A stretch of DNA of 40,581 bases from Deltaproteobacteria bacterium (GTDB lineage: Bacteria > Myxococcota_A > Polyangia > Haliangiales > Haliangiaceae). The position numbers and the translations under genes are program-made. How positions within the stretch are numbered: the first letter of the stretch is position 1; every line of letters begins with the position of its first letter. Location of the stretch: the NCBI GenBank assembly GCA_013813765.1, contig JACCRC010000112.1, positions 1-40,581 on the forward strand, in the 5' to 3' direction. Shown here piece by piece: positions 7,455 through 17,034 of this stretch. Under the pieces are notes generated by a model. It did not search any database. It saw only the letters and a program-made list of their open reading frames with translations, and was not told the DNA's origin.

Positions 7455-8336
7455 GTGCGCTGCGTACTCGCGCTCGTGATCACGCTCGCCGGATGCGGGC
7501 GGTGGGGCTTTGCTCAGCCACTCGATGCATCCGCAGGGGACGAGGGTACCGACGCCGTGGCAGAGATCGCCCTGGACGCCGACACCGATGCCGAAGCACC
7601 GAAGCCCGACGCTGCGCCGATGGCGGACGCCGCACCGATGCCCGATAGCCCGGCGGGCATGGGGATGTACTCGGTCGCGGCGACGACCGTCCCGTACACG
7701 CCGCTCGCGGGCGGAACCGCCGTACCCGGCTTCGTGGTTCCTGCCGACGACGATAGCTATGCACTCGCGCTGCCGTTCACGTTCACGTTCTACGGCATCA
7801 TGTACAGCTCCGTGAACATCAGCGCGAATGGCTACGTCACGTTCGAAGCGCCGGTCACGGGTGCCGAGGCGATGATGAACGACTGCCCGCTCGACGGCAC
7901 CGCGCCGGGCGCGACGATCGCCGTGTTCTGGGACGACCTGTACGCATCGGCGGCGGTCATGCCGTTCGGTACCCTGACGTATGCGGTCACCGGGACAGCA
8001 CCGAACCGCCGGCTGACGATCGAGTGGCGCGACTTCGACGCCTTCTACCTCGCCGGTTCTGGCAACAACGCGTTCACGCAGGGTGTGCGCATCACGCAGT
8101 CGCTCGCGCTGCGCGAGGACAACGTGATCGAGATGCACTACGGCCCGCGCACGCCGCCGAGCGCCGCGAGCAAGGACTGCGGTGCCGACCGCCACCGTGG
8201 CTGCTCGGCCACCGTGGGGCTCGAGGCGTCCGGAAGCACGCTGTTCACGCCGGTGCAGTGCGGCACCGCACTCGGCCCCGGTCCAGGCTACGCACCGATC
8301 GACGAGGGCAAGCACCTCGTGTTCACGCCGAGCTAA
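7455..8336 (+). CDS. Lipoprotein with beta-rich domain, unknown function
   Basis: With the GTG start at 7455 the protein is 293 aa and has the signal MRCVLALVITLAGC, with lipobox L11-A-G-C14 followed by GRWGFAQP. The longer frame from 7371 would bury this signal, so it is rejected. A low-complexity Ala/Asp/Pro linker (to about residue 70) precedes a beta-rich domain containing FTFTFYGIMYSSVNISANGYVTF and IAVFWDDLYA. This pattern resembles the beta-sandwich segments seen next to nidogen-like domains in extracellular proteins. Four Cys in the second half (NDCPLDG, KDCGADRHRGC, VQCGT) may form disulfides. It converges on the HATPase gene with a 4-base overlap. Confidence 0.75.
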   Translation: MRCVLALVITLAGCGRWGFAQPLDASAGDEGTDAVAEIALDADTDAEAPKPDAAPMADAAPMPDSPAGMGMYSVAATTVPYTPLAGGTAVPGFVVPADDDSYALALPFTFTFYGIMYSSVNISANGYVTFEAPVTGAEAMMNDCPLDGTAPGATIAVFWDDLYASAAVMPFGTLTYAVTGTAPNRRLTIEWRDFDAFYLAGSGNNAFTQGVRITQSLALREDNVIEMHYGPRTPPSAASKDCGADRHRGCSATVGLEASGSTLFTPVQCGTALGPGPGYAPIDEGKHLVFTPS

Positions 8337-9001
8337 CCCGGCGCCGTCATCAGCCGCAGCTCGAACGACGTGCCCTGCCCTGGCTCCGATGCGGCGTCGA
8401 TCGTCGCGCCCCACGGCAGCAGGATCGCCCTGCCCGTCTCCCCCAGCAATTCGGCGCGCGGGCTGCCGGCACCGTTGTCGGTGACGAGCACGATCGCCCA
8501 GCCGTCCTCGGCGAAGACGCGAACCGACAGCGTGCTGCCGGCGAGCGAGCGCGCGCTATCGGCACTGAGGGCGACGATCTGTGCGACGAGCAGCGACAGC
8601 GTTCCTGCCGTGCCGCGCGCCGCAGGCACTCCACCGAGATCGATCAGCAGCTCGATCCCGGCGCCGAGGTGATGGCCCGCGAGGCGGAGGCCGAGCTCGA
8701 CCGCCGCGGCGAGATCGAACCAGCTCGGAGGATCATCGTCGAGCGCGCGATCGAGCTCGTCGAGCCGGCGCGCGACGGTGGTCGCATCGAGGTACGCCTT
8801 CGAGAGGTCCTGCCGCAGCGTCTGGAGGGAGCGCCACGGATATGGCGTGGGGCCCGTCGAGCTCGCGACGTGACGCTCGAGGTGATCGACGACGAGCGCG
8901 AGCCGATCGCGAAGCGCGCGTGCAGGGTCGGCAACATCGCGCGCGATCTCGACCGCGATCGCGCCGGCCACCTCGTCGCGTGGATCGTCAGAGCGCGTCA
9001 C
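8333..9001 (-). CDS. Histidine-kinase-like ATPase domain protein with degenerate N-box
   Basis: The protein is 222 aa from the GTG at 9001, whose GTGA overlaps the stop of the metalloprotease gene. The C-terminal half resembles a HATPase_c fold: the G1 box is VTDNGAGSP (Asp175-Gly179) and the G2-like segment is PGQGTSFELRL (208-217). The region where the N-box Asn is expected reads LLVAQIVALSADSA and has no Asn. The N-terminal half is helical (DLSKAYLDATTVARRLDELDRAL), in the position of a dimerisation helix, but I find no phospho-acceptor H-box. It may be an inactive or non-kinase regulator. It is the last gene of the rpoN-PTS block. The extended frame to 9256 is antisense noise over the preceding gene. 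Confidence 0.7.
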   Translation of the reverse strand: MTRSDDPRDEVAGAIAVEIARDVADPARALRDRLALVVDHLERHVASSTGPTPYPWRSLQTLRQDLSKAYLDATTVARRLDELDRALDDDPPSWFDLAAAVELGLRLAGHHLGAGIELLIDLGGVPAARGTAGTLSLLVAQIVALSADSARSLAGSTLSVRVFAEDGWAIVLVTDNGAGSPRAELLGETGRAILLPWGATIDAASEPGQGTSFELRLMTAPG

Positions 9002-11946
9002 AGGCTCCCCGTCAGCAAGAACCAGGTGTCGGTCACGCCGCCCAGCTGCAGCCCGCGCGCGAACCCGACTTCGAACGTGCCGGGGACGAAGTAGCCGAAG
9101 AACGCATCGATTCGCAGCGCGGCGCCGACGCTGGTCCGCATGTTCCGCGATGCATCGAACCGCGTATCGAAGGCGGTGCCGGTATCCGAGAGCAACGCGA
9201 GGTGCATGCGGCGCAGGTACACCGGTAGCGTCGAGAGTCCCCGTTCGATCTGCCACAGCTCCTGGCGGTACTCGAGGTTGAGCAGGTGGTATTGGTTGCC
9301 GACGAGCGTACGGCTCGGATAGCCGCGCAGGTAACCGGTCACGCCGACGCGTGTGCTGTTAATGATCGCCGTCGCGATGTCCTGCACCGGAATCCCGCCG
9401 AGCCCGAACGAGCCGGTGCGCACGAGGTCGCCGGCACGCAGCGAGCCCGCGAGCCTCGCGGCGATCACCGGCGTCTTGCCCCACAGCCGCCGCGCGAGGT
9501 TCGTGGTGTAGCTGACGGTCACGTTGCGGTAGGTCGCACCAAGCGCGGGGTGGTCGAAGCGCACCGCGACCGCTGCATCGAAGCCACTCTGCGCACCGAT
9601 CCCGTACGTCACGCTGCGGATCGTCGAGAACGACATGCGCGTGCCGATGCCCGACTGGATGTAGTCGGTGTTCGGAAACCCGGGGATGCGCTGGTTCGGA
9701 TCGAACCCGAACATCGGCTCGCCGACCTGCCGAAACCAGTCGATGTCGTAGTCCAGCGAGAAGCTCCAGCTCGTGCCGGGCCTCGACTCGAACGGGATGC
9801 TCGTCGAGACCGTCGCGCTCCAGTCCTCCTCGCGGAACGACTTGTTAACGCCATCGATCCGGTAGCCGCCGCGATCGATCAGCGTGCGCGCCATCGCGAA
9901 CCGGAACGGGAACCGAAGCCCGGTGTAGCCATACGACGCGCCGATGTTCGTGCGTCCGTTGTCTAGCTGGATGCCGAGCGCGAGGTTGTAGTAGTGCAGA
10001 CCCACGGCATCCGTGCCGCCGGTCTGGATCGACATGTTCGGCGGATCCTGTGACGCGTTCAGGGTCGCGGTCCACGATTGCGGCGCCATGGTCTCGACGG
10101 GCCGGTAGTCTCGCGGCTTGCTGACGCTCGCCTCCGTGTCCATGACCTGAACGGGCGGCGGCTTGTCATCGAGCATCTCGTGCGCCGGCAGCCACGTCGC
10201 GGGATCCACGGGCAGCTCGAACAGATCGTAGCCGCCCTTCGGGACGGCGCCGAGAAACACCATGCGCTTGCCGTCGGGCGAGGTGTCGGGCTGGAACGCG
10301 CCGCCGATCACGTTCGTCACCTGCCAGGTCGTGCGCGCGTCGGTGTCGAACGCGTAGATGTTCGAGATGCCCGTCCGATCGCTATCGAAGTAGATCCAGC
10401 GGCCATCGGCGGACCACGACGGCGACATGTCGATCGCGCGGTCCTTCGTGACCTCGGTGAGCTTCTTCGACTCGACGTCGACGACGAGGATGTCGCGGTA
10501 GCCATCGGTGCGCCACGCGGAGAACGCGATCTTCGAGCCGTCCGGCGACCACGCAGGCTGGTACGCCTGATCGTAGGGCGCACCCTGCCACATGATCTCG
10601 GGCGTCGCCTCGGGCACCGCGGCGACCACCGCGAGCACGCTCGTTGAGCGCTGGTTCATCGAGAACGCGATCCGCCGCCCGTCGCGCGACACCGCCGGAT
10701 CTCTCGCGCGCTTGCCGGTGGTGATCCGCGTCGTCTGGCGGGTCTTCGCATCCCAGCGGAACACGTCCTGGTACGCGTAGTCGCGGCGGTACTGCCTGCC
10801 CTGCTCGAACACGATCGAGCCATCGGTCTCGAGCGTGAACGGCCCCATCGCATCGATCTGCACGACATCGTGCGCGTCGGCCTGCGTGCCGCCGACCGGC
10901 ATCGCGCGCACGATCGGGTTCCTGTAGCCGTCGGACTGCAGCCACTCGATGTGCTTGCCATCGAGGGTGTACTGCGCCCACAGGTTTCCCTCGGCGGTGG
11001 TCGTCAGCTGCCGACCCGCGACGAGACCGCGACGCTCGGCTCCCATCTCCTGCATGCCGTAGCGATCGCGCAGATAATTCTTCCAGTCCCCGTAGAGCTC
11101 GGTGAACGACTTGCCGACCACCTTCTGGATCTGCCGGTTCAGCGCGAACGGCGGCGCGTACGAACCAGACGTGTGGCTCATCTTCCGCAACGTGTCGTCG
11201 CCGAACCGATCGAAGACGTAGCGCAGGAAGTGCGAACCGTAGATGTACGCCGCGTTCCCGCGCGGGTACTGGCGCGGTGCACCGCTGATCTGATCGATCC
11301 GGAGGTCACGGTCATCGTGTCGCGCGATCCGGATCACCTGGTCGAACCTCGAGCCGCGGTTACGCCCACCGGCCGAACGCTTCGACTCCTCGTACACGGC
11401 GATGCCCTCGATCACCCAGCGCGGCATGATCTGGTTCGGCGCCCAGGTCTTGCCGAAGATCCGGTTGTAGACGTTCGGCAGCCCCGACATCGTATCGAGG
11501 TGGAGCACGTGGGTGTACTCGTGCGCCGTGAGGCCGTAGAGCCAGTCGTCGTGGTCGTCGAGCTCCGTGAAGCTCGACGGGCCTGTCGCGTACAGGGTGA
11601 TCTGGTTGCGCGGCAGCACGCCGGCGAAGCCATTCGCACCGTCGGTGTCGTCGACGAGCACGATGATCGTCTTCTGCGGCGGCGTGTGATCGAGCGCCGG
11701 CACGAGCGTGAGGTGTGCGCGCTCCGCGACCACGGCGACCCGGCGCGCCACGTCGCCGAGCGGCTCGTAGTAGTGGACGACGAAGTGGTCGCTCTCGACG
11801 GTTCGGTACTCGCGCGGCGGGTCGCCGGCCTCCGCGGGTGTCGTCGCGGCGGCGACAAGCGCTGCCACCACACCCGCGTGACGAGTAACTCTCCGCGCCG
11901 CATTCGCGGCGCTGCGCGCCCCGGCTCGGCCGGGGCTTGCGGTCAT
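8998..11946 (-). CDS. Outer-membrane metalloprotease: peptidase-MA-like + TolB-like propeller + beta-barrel
   Basis: The protein is 982 aa. After a basic N-terminus and a signal-like segment ending AEA at residue 40 comes a gluzincin-like domain with His142-Glu143-Tyr-Thr-His146 and downstream Glu180 (WVIEGIAVYEE), a complete HExxH...E zinc site. Residues about 320-600 hold WD40-like/TolB (PD40) propeller repeats (PAWSPDGSKIAFSAWRTDG, PSWSADGRWIYFDSDRTG, PDTSPDGKRMVFLG). The last about 330 residues look like an outer-membrane barrel of the BamA/surface-antigen type (RLAGSLRAGDLVRTGSFGLGG, LVGNQYHLLNLEYRQELW). Its ATG overlaps the ptsI stop by 4 bases, so it is translated with the PTS genes. 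It may be a surface protease or an envelope assembly/quality-control factor; the substrate is unknown. Confidence 0.85.
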   Translation of the reverse strand: MTASPGRAGARSAANAARRVTRHAGVVAALVAAATTPAEAGDPPREYRTVESDHFVVHYYEPLGDVARRVAVVAERAHLTLVPALDHTPPQKTIIVLVDDTDGANGFAGVLPRNQITLYATGPSSFTELDDHDDWLYGLTAHEYTHVLHLDTMSGLPNVYNRIFGKTWAPNQIMPRWVIEGIAVYEESKRSAGGRNRGSRFDQVIRIARHDDRDLRIDQISGAPRQYPRGNAAYIYGSHFLRYVFDRFGDDTLRKMSHTSGSYAPPFALNRQIQKVVGKSFTELYGDWKNYLRDRYGMQEMGAERRGLVAGRQLTTTAEGNLWAQYTLDGKHIEWLQSDGYRNPIVRAMPVGGTQADAHDVVQIDAMGPFTLETDGSIVFEQGRQYRRDYAYQDVFRWDAKTRQTTRITTGKRARDPAVSRDGRRIAFSMNQRSTSVLAVVAAVPEATPEIMWQGAPYDQAYQPAWSPDGSKIAFSAWRTDGYRDILVVDVESKKLTEVTKDRAIDMSPSWSADGRWIYFDSDRTGISNIYAFDTDARTTWQVTNVIGGAFQPDTSPDGKRMVFLGAVPKGGYDLFELPVDPATWLPAHEMLDDKPPPVQVMDTEASVSKPRDYRPVETMAPQSWTATLNASQDPPNMSIQTGGTDAVGLHYYNLALGIQLDNGRTNIGASYGYTGLRFPFRFAMARTLIDRGGYRIDGVNKSFREEDWSATVSTSIPFESRPGTSWSFSLDYDIDWFRQVGEPMFGFDPNQRIPGFPNTDYIQSGIGTRMSFSTIRSVTYGIGAQSGFDAAVAVRFDHPALGATYRNVTVSYTTNLARRLWGKTPVIAARLAGSLRAGDLVRTGSFGLGGIPVQDIATAIINSTRVGVTGYLRGYPSRTLVGNQYHLLNLEYRQELWQIERGLSTLPVYLRRMHLALLSDTGTAFDTRFDASRNMRTSVGAALRIDAFFGYFVPGTFEVGFARGLQLGGVTDTWFLLTGSL

Positions 11947-13718
11947 GCGCGGCCCTTCCGCTGCCCCGCGAGGCTGAACACGTAGTCGGACACCATCGCG
12001 CGAACCTCGGCGGCGGTCGCCAGCTTCTTCACCCGCCCGATCAGCGCCTCGCAGTCGGCGACGTTCATCGACCGGAGCATCGCCTTGACCTCGGGCACCG
12101 ACACCGCGCTCATCGAGAGCTCGCGGATTCCGAGCCCGATCAGGACCGGCGCGATCATCGGCTCGCCCGCCATCTCGCCGCAGACCGTGACCGGAATGCC
12201 GGCATCCTTCGCGGCCTTTGCGACGCCGCCGATCAGCCGCAGCAGCGACGGATGTAGCGGCTCGTAGAGGTACGAGACGTACTCGTTCACTCGGTCGACG
12301 GCCATCGTGTACTGGATGAGGTCGTTCGTGCCGATCGAGAAGAAGTCGGCCTCCTGTGCGAGGAGGTCCGCGGTCAGCGCTGCAGAGGGCATTTCGATCA
12401 TGATGCCCAGCTTAACGTTCTCGTCGAACGCGATGCCCTCGGCCGTCAGCTCGGCCTTGACCTCGTCGACCACTGCCTTCGCGGCGCGCAGCTCGGACAC
12501 GCCGGAGATCATCGGGAACATGATCTTCATCGGCCCGTGCGCCGACGCGCGCAACAGGCCACGTAGCTGCGACTTGAACAGGTCGCGTCCGAGCTCCGAC
12601 AGGCACAGCCGGATCGAGCGCAGCCCGAGCGCAGGGTTCGCCTCCTCGAGCTTCGCGTCCTCGAGGAAGCTGGCGAGCTTGTCGGCGCCGAGGTCGAACG
12701 TGCGGATCGTCGCGGGCAGCCCGCCGAGACGCTCGAGGCACTTCACCGCGGTCTGGTAGTGCTTCTCCTCGTCGGGCAGCTGGGCGTGCCCCATGAACAG
12801 ATACTCGGTGCGGAACAGCCCGACGCCCATCGCACCGTAGTCGAGCGCGTCTTCGAGCTCGTCGGGACCGTCGATGTTGCAGTAGAGCTGCAGGTCGACG
12901 TCGTCGCGCGTGCGCGCAGGAAGGTCGCGCATCGAGTGCAGCACCGCGCCGGCGGCGACCTGGCGGCGCTGCTCCTCGCGAAACTCGGCGACGGTCGCCG
13001 CTGCCGGGTTGACGATCACGATGCCGGCGGCGCCGTCGATCAGCACTAGATCATCGGTCTCGATGTGCTCGGTGATGTTCTCGAGGCCGACGACCGCGGG
13101 GATCTCGTGCGCGCGCGCGATGATCGCGGTGTGCGAGGTCTTGCCGCCGGCGTCGGTGACGAGGCCCGAGACCGCGGCCTTGTGCAGCTGCGCGGTGTCC
13201 GCCGGCGACAGGTCGTACGCGACGACGATCGCATCCGGCGGCGGTGACAGCGGCCCGGTATCGCGGCCGAGGAGGTTCCGCAGTGCACGCTCGAACACGA
13301 ACTCGACGTCGGTCTTGCGCTCGCGGAGGTACTCGTCCTCGATCTGATCGAACACGCGCGTGATGTCATCGACCGCCTTGCGCAGGCCCCACTCCGCGTT
13401 GATCAGGTCCTCGCGGATGTAGCCGACCGCTGCGCCGACCAGGTGCTCGTCGTGGAGCATCATCTGGTGGGCGGTGATGATGTGGTAGTCACTCTCGTTC
13501 TCGCTCGCGAGCTTCTCCTTGATCTTCGCGAGCTGCTTGTCGGAGGCCGCGATCGCCTTGTAGAGACGCGCGATCTCGGTGTCGACGTCATCGGCCTCGA
13601 TGTGATGGCGCGGCGCCTTCAGCGTGTCGCGACCGATGAGATACGCGCGGCCGAAGGCGATGCCGGCAGAGACTCCCAGTCCCTGCCTGCGCAGCTCCGG
13701 CCTGTCGCTTATGCTCAC
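11943..13718 (-). CDS. ptsI: Phosphoenolpyruvate-protein phosphotransferase (PTS enzyme I)
   Basis: A full-length (591 aa) enzyme I, which takes phosphate from PEP and passes it to HPr in the cytoplasm. The swivelling-domain active site is GGKTSHTAIIARAHEIPAVV, with phospho-His196. The C-terminal PEP-binding barrel has GVGLFRTEYLFM, FPMISGVSELRAAK, KLGIMIEMPSAAL and FSIGTNDLIQYTMAVDR, and ends with the CGEMAG catalytic-Cys motif. There is no N-terminal GAF domain, so it is of the general EI type and not PtsP. The start is a GTG whose GTGA overlaps the HPr stop. No sugar-specific EIIB/EIIC gene is present in the window. Confidence 0.97.
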   Translation of the reverse strand: MSISDRPELRRQGLGVSAGIAFGRAYLIGRDTLKAPRHHIEADDVDTEIARLYKAIAASDKQLAKIKEKLASENESDYHIITAHQMMLHDEHLVGAAVGYIREDLINAEWGLRKAVDDITRVFDQIEDEYLRERKTDVEFVFERALRNLLGRDTGPLSPPPDAIVVAYDLSPADTAQLHKAAVSGLVTDAGGKTSHTAIIARAHEIPAVVGLENITEHIETDDLVLIDGAAGIVIVNPAAATVAEFREEQRRQVAAGAVLHSMRDLPARTRDDVDLQLYCNIDGPDELEDALDYGAMGVGLFRTEYLFMGHAQLPDEEKHYQTAVKCLERLGGLPATIRTFDLGADKLASFLEDAKLEEANPALGLRSIRLCLSELGRDLFKSQLRGLLRASAHGPMKIMFPMISGVSELRAAKAVVDEVKAELTAEGIAFDENVKLGIMIEMPSAALTADLLAQEADFFSIGTNDLIQYTMAVDRVNEYVSYLYEPLHPSLLRLIGGVAKAAKDAGIPVTVCGEMAGEPMIAPVLIGLGIRELSMSAVSVPEVKAMLRSMNVADCEALIGRVKKLATAAEVRAMVSDYVFSLAGQRKGRA

Positions 13719-13999
13719 TTGCCCTCGCCGAACTTGTCATCGATGAGCGCGGCGATCGCGTTGATCGCCTCCTGCGCCCGGTCGCCCTTCGCCTTGAGAG
13801 TGACCTTCGTGCCCTTGCTCGCGACGAGCATCAGCACACCCATGATGCTCTTGCCGTTGACCTCGTGGCCGTCCTTCGAGACCGTGATCTCGCACGGGAA
13901 CTTCGAGGCGGTCTGGACGAGCTTGGTCGCCGCACGCGCGTGCAGGCCCAGCTCGTTCTGGATCAACATCGTCTTCTCCGCCTTGTCGTCTGCCCCCAT
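13715..13999 (-). CDS. ptsH: HPr phosphocarrier protein
   Basis: A 94-aa HPr. The active-site His20 lies in NELGLHARAATKLV and the regulatory Ser51 in NGKSIMGVLML. The His-Ser distance of 31 residues matches His15/Ser46 of classical HPr, so it can be phosphorylated both by enzyme I and by HPr kinase. An N-terminal extension of about five residues (MGADDKAEK) precedes the usual start. The ATG overlaps the rapZ stop by one base (TGATG), and its own stop overlaps the ptsI GTG. Having hprK three genes upstream makes Ser phosphorylation credible. Confidence 0.97.
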   Translation of the reverse strand: MGADDKAEKTMLIQNELGLHARAATKLVQTASKFPCEITVSKDGHEVNGKSIMGVLMLVASKGTKVTLKAKGDRAQEAINAIAALIDDKFGEGK

Positions 14000-14835
14000 C
14001 ACGTCCCCCTGTCGACGTCGCGATGACGCACGAGGATGTCCCATTCGCCGCCGAGCCGCCTCCGCAGCTCCTCGACGATCGCGACCGATCGATGCCGGCC
14101 CCCCGTGCACCCGATGCAGATCGTCACGTACAGCTTTCCTTCCTTTTGGAAGTGCGGAAGCGTGAAGCGCAGGAGGCTCTCGACCTGGCGCGTGAGCTCG
14201 AGGCCGTCGGCACCGAAGACGAACTTCGCGACCTCGGGATCGCGGCCGTCGAGGTGCGTCAGCGTCGGCTCGAAGTACGGGTTCTGAAGGAACCGCACGT
14301 CGAACACCAGGTTGAACTCGAGCGGCAAGCCGTGCTTGAAGCCGAACGACACGAGCGTCACGGCGAGCTTGCCGGTGCCCCCGTAGCGATCCTGGATGAT
14401 CGACTTCAGCTGATGCATGTTGAGGTTCGACGTGTCGACGACCGCCGCGCCATGCCGCAGCTCGGTCATCAGCTCGCGGTCGCGCCGCACACCGTCGAGC
14501 AGGTCGTCGCCCGACAGCGGATGCCGGCGGCGCGTCTCCGAGAACCGGCGCAGCAGCACCTCGTCGCTGGCATCGAGGAACATCACCTCGAGGCGGTGAC
14601 CGGCGCCACGCAGCTTCGTGAGCGCGGCCTGCCACGCGGGCAGGTTGCGCCGCTGGCGTGAATCGATCGCGAGCGCGAGCTTGTCGCGGTCGCCTTCGTG
14701 CGCGAGGTGCTCGACGAGCTGGCTGACCAGCGGCACCGGGATGTTGTCGACGCAGAAGAACTCGATGTCCTCGAGCGCGCGCAGCGCGGTGCTCTTCCCT
14801 GCCCCCGACAGCCCCGTGACGATCACGATCTGCAC
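13999..14835 (-). CDS. rapZ: RapZ/YvcJ-family nucleotide-binding protein
   Basis: The protein is 278 aa from a GTG start. Walker A is GLSGAGKS (8-15). Family signatures follow: FCVDNIPVPLV, RRRHPLSGD, FGFKHGLPLEFNLVFDVRFL, YVTICIGCTGGRHRSV and a C-terminal RHRDVD. In Escherichia coli RapZ is an RNase adaptor controlling glmS small RNAs, while the Bacillus YvcJ relative binds GTP; which role applies here is unknown. Its place between hprK and ptsH is the conserved one for the nitrogen-PTS cluster. It starts three bases after the hprK stop and overlaps ptsH by one base. Confidence 0.95.
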   Translation of the reverse strand: MQIVIVTGLSGAGKSTALRALEDIEFFCVDNIPVPLVSQLVEHLAHEGDRDKLALAIDSRQRRNLPAWQAALTKLRGAGHRLEVMFLDASDEVLLRRFSETRRRHPLSGDDLLDGVRRDRELMTELRHGAAVVDTSNLNMHQLKSIIQDRYGGTGKLAVTLVSFGFKHGLPLEFNLVFDVRFLQNPYFEPTLTHLDGRDPEVAKFVFGADGLELTRQVESLLRFTLPHFQKEGKLYVTICIGCTGGRHRSVAIVEELRRRLGGEWDILVRHRDVDRGT

Positions 14836-14838
14836 GGG

Positions 14839-15786
<948 letters not shown>

Positions 15787-16248
15787 TCAGTACTTGGCGT
15801 CCTCATCCGCGACGACGGTGTACATCGCGTCCCCGTCGGGCGCGGCGAGCAGCCGGCGACGGAACTCGGGATCCTTGAACACGCGGCTGATCCGCGCGAG
15901 CGCCTTCAGGTGCGCGCCTGTCGACGAGTCGGGCGCGACGAGCACGAAGAACAGATACGTCGGGTGGCCGTCCATCGAGTCGAAGTCGACCCCGGCGGTC
16001 GCCCGCCCGAGGCACGCGACGATCTCGCCGACCGTGGTGAGCTTGCCGTGCGGGATGGCGACGCCTTCACCGATCGCGGTGGAGGCGAGCTGCTCGCGTT
16101 CGATCAGCACCTTCGCGAGCTGCGCGCGATCGATACGAGGATGACGGCTCGCCATGTAGCCGGCGAGCTCTTCCAGGATTCCGCGCTTCTCGGTCGCCTG
16201 CAGCGCGGGTACGACCATGTCGCGCTTGATGAGGTCGACGATCTTCAT
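15787..16248 (-). CDS. ptsN: PTS IIA-Ntr-type regulatory protein
   Basis: A 153-aa EIIA of the fructose/nitrogen family, with phospho-acceptor His67 in GEGVAIPHGKL and the family-typical opening KIVDLIKRDMVVPALQATEK. It takes phosphate from HPr and usually acts as a regulator, for example of potassium transport and stress responses, and not in sugar uptake. This fits the absence of EIIB and EIIC genes. It sits 30 bases after hpf and directly abuts hprK. Confidence 0.93.
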   Translation of the reverse strand: MKIVDLIKRDMVVPALQATEKRGILEELAGYMASRHPRIDRAQLAKVLIEREQLASTAIGEGVAIPHGKLTTVGEIVACLGRATAGVDFDSMDGHPTYLFFVLVAPDSSTGAHLKALARISRVFKDPEFRRRLLAAPDGDAMYTVVADEDAKY

Positions 16249-16278
16249 CAGCCGCGTTCAAGCTACCACTTCGCCAGC

Positions 16279-16902
16279 TCAGGCGGTGGCGTTCGAGCCC
16301 GTCTCGATGAGGCCGTATCCCCCGCCGTCCTCACGCTTATAGACGACCGCGACCTGGCCGCTGTCGCTGTGACGGAATACGAGAAATGCCTCGTGCAGGA
16401 GGTTCATCTGCACGATCGCGTCGGAGACCGACATCGGCTGTGCATGGAACTTCTCCGTCTTCATGACCTTGAACTCGGGCGTCGGCGGGCCAATGTCGTG
16501 CGCCGCCGGCGTGGCCGGCGCGTGGCCATTTGCCTCACCGTTCAGCCCGTTGAACGCCTCGGCGACGATCGAGTGCGACCAGGGCAGCGCCTGCACGTGG
16601 TGCGGGCGTGCCTTCATGCCCTCGAGCTTGCCCTTGTACTTGCGGACCTGGCGCTCGATCTTGGCGATGCACAGGTCGATCGAGCTGTACATGTTCTCGG
16701 TCGTCTCGTGCCCTGCGACCGCCAGGCCGTTGTGCAGCTGGAAGGTCACGTCGATGCGGTGGTTGTGACGCTCGGTCGACAGTACGACGTGACAGCTGAT
16801 GGGATCCGGCAGGTACTTACGGACTCGCTCCATTCGCTCACGCGCGTAGGACTTCAGGGCTTCGGTCGGTTCCATGTGCCGGAACGTCACCGCGAATTGC
16901 AT
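16279..16902 (-). CDS. hpf: Long-form ribosome hibernation promoting factor
   Basis: The protein is 207 aa. Residues 1 to about 100 are the RaiA/HPF ribosome-binding domain ([19 protein letters not shown], basic helix [12 protein letters not shown]). After a Gly/Pro/Ala linker the C-terminal domain (about 147-207; [50 protein letters not shown]-like) is the dimerisation domain of long HPF, which forms 100S ribosomes in resting cells. A strong Shine-Dalgarno precedes the ATG. It lies between rpoN and ptsN, the conserved order of this cluster. Confidence 0.95.
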   Translation of the reverse strand: [207 protein letters not shown]

Positions 16903-16909
16903 CGAGCTC

Positions 16910-16915
16910 CCTCCT
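16910..16915 (-). promoter_or_regulatory. Strong Shine-Dalgarno of hpf (AGGAGG)
   Basis: A perfect AGGAGG seven bases before the hpf ATG. It contrasts with the many genes in this window that lack any Shine-Dalgarno. Confidence 0.75.
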
Positions 16916-17004
16916 CGTGGTTCGGGATCGATCCTACGCCTGTTCTCGCCACCGGATCATCCGATCCTCGACGAGAATTTCCGACGAGCGGGCGTAGTTT
17001 ACTC

Positions 17005-17021
17005 CTCCCGTGTAGCGGGAG
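17005..17021. other. Small perfect hairpin between rpoN and hpf
   Basis: A six-base stem CTCCCG/CGGGAG (17005-17010 and 17016-17021) with loop TGTAG. It lies just after the rpoN stop and before hpf. No T-run follows, so it may be a weak attenuator or processing site and not a full terminator. Confidence 0.3.
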
Positions 17022-17034
17022 TCGAGGCACCTGA

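Noticed and set aside
17005..17021. Rho-independent terminator after rpoN
   Set aside because: The hairpin is short and has no T-run, and the same-strand cluster order rpoN-hpf-ptsN is normally co-transcribed. It is listed only as a hairpin.
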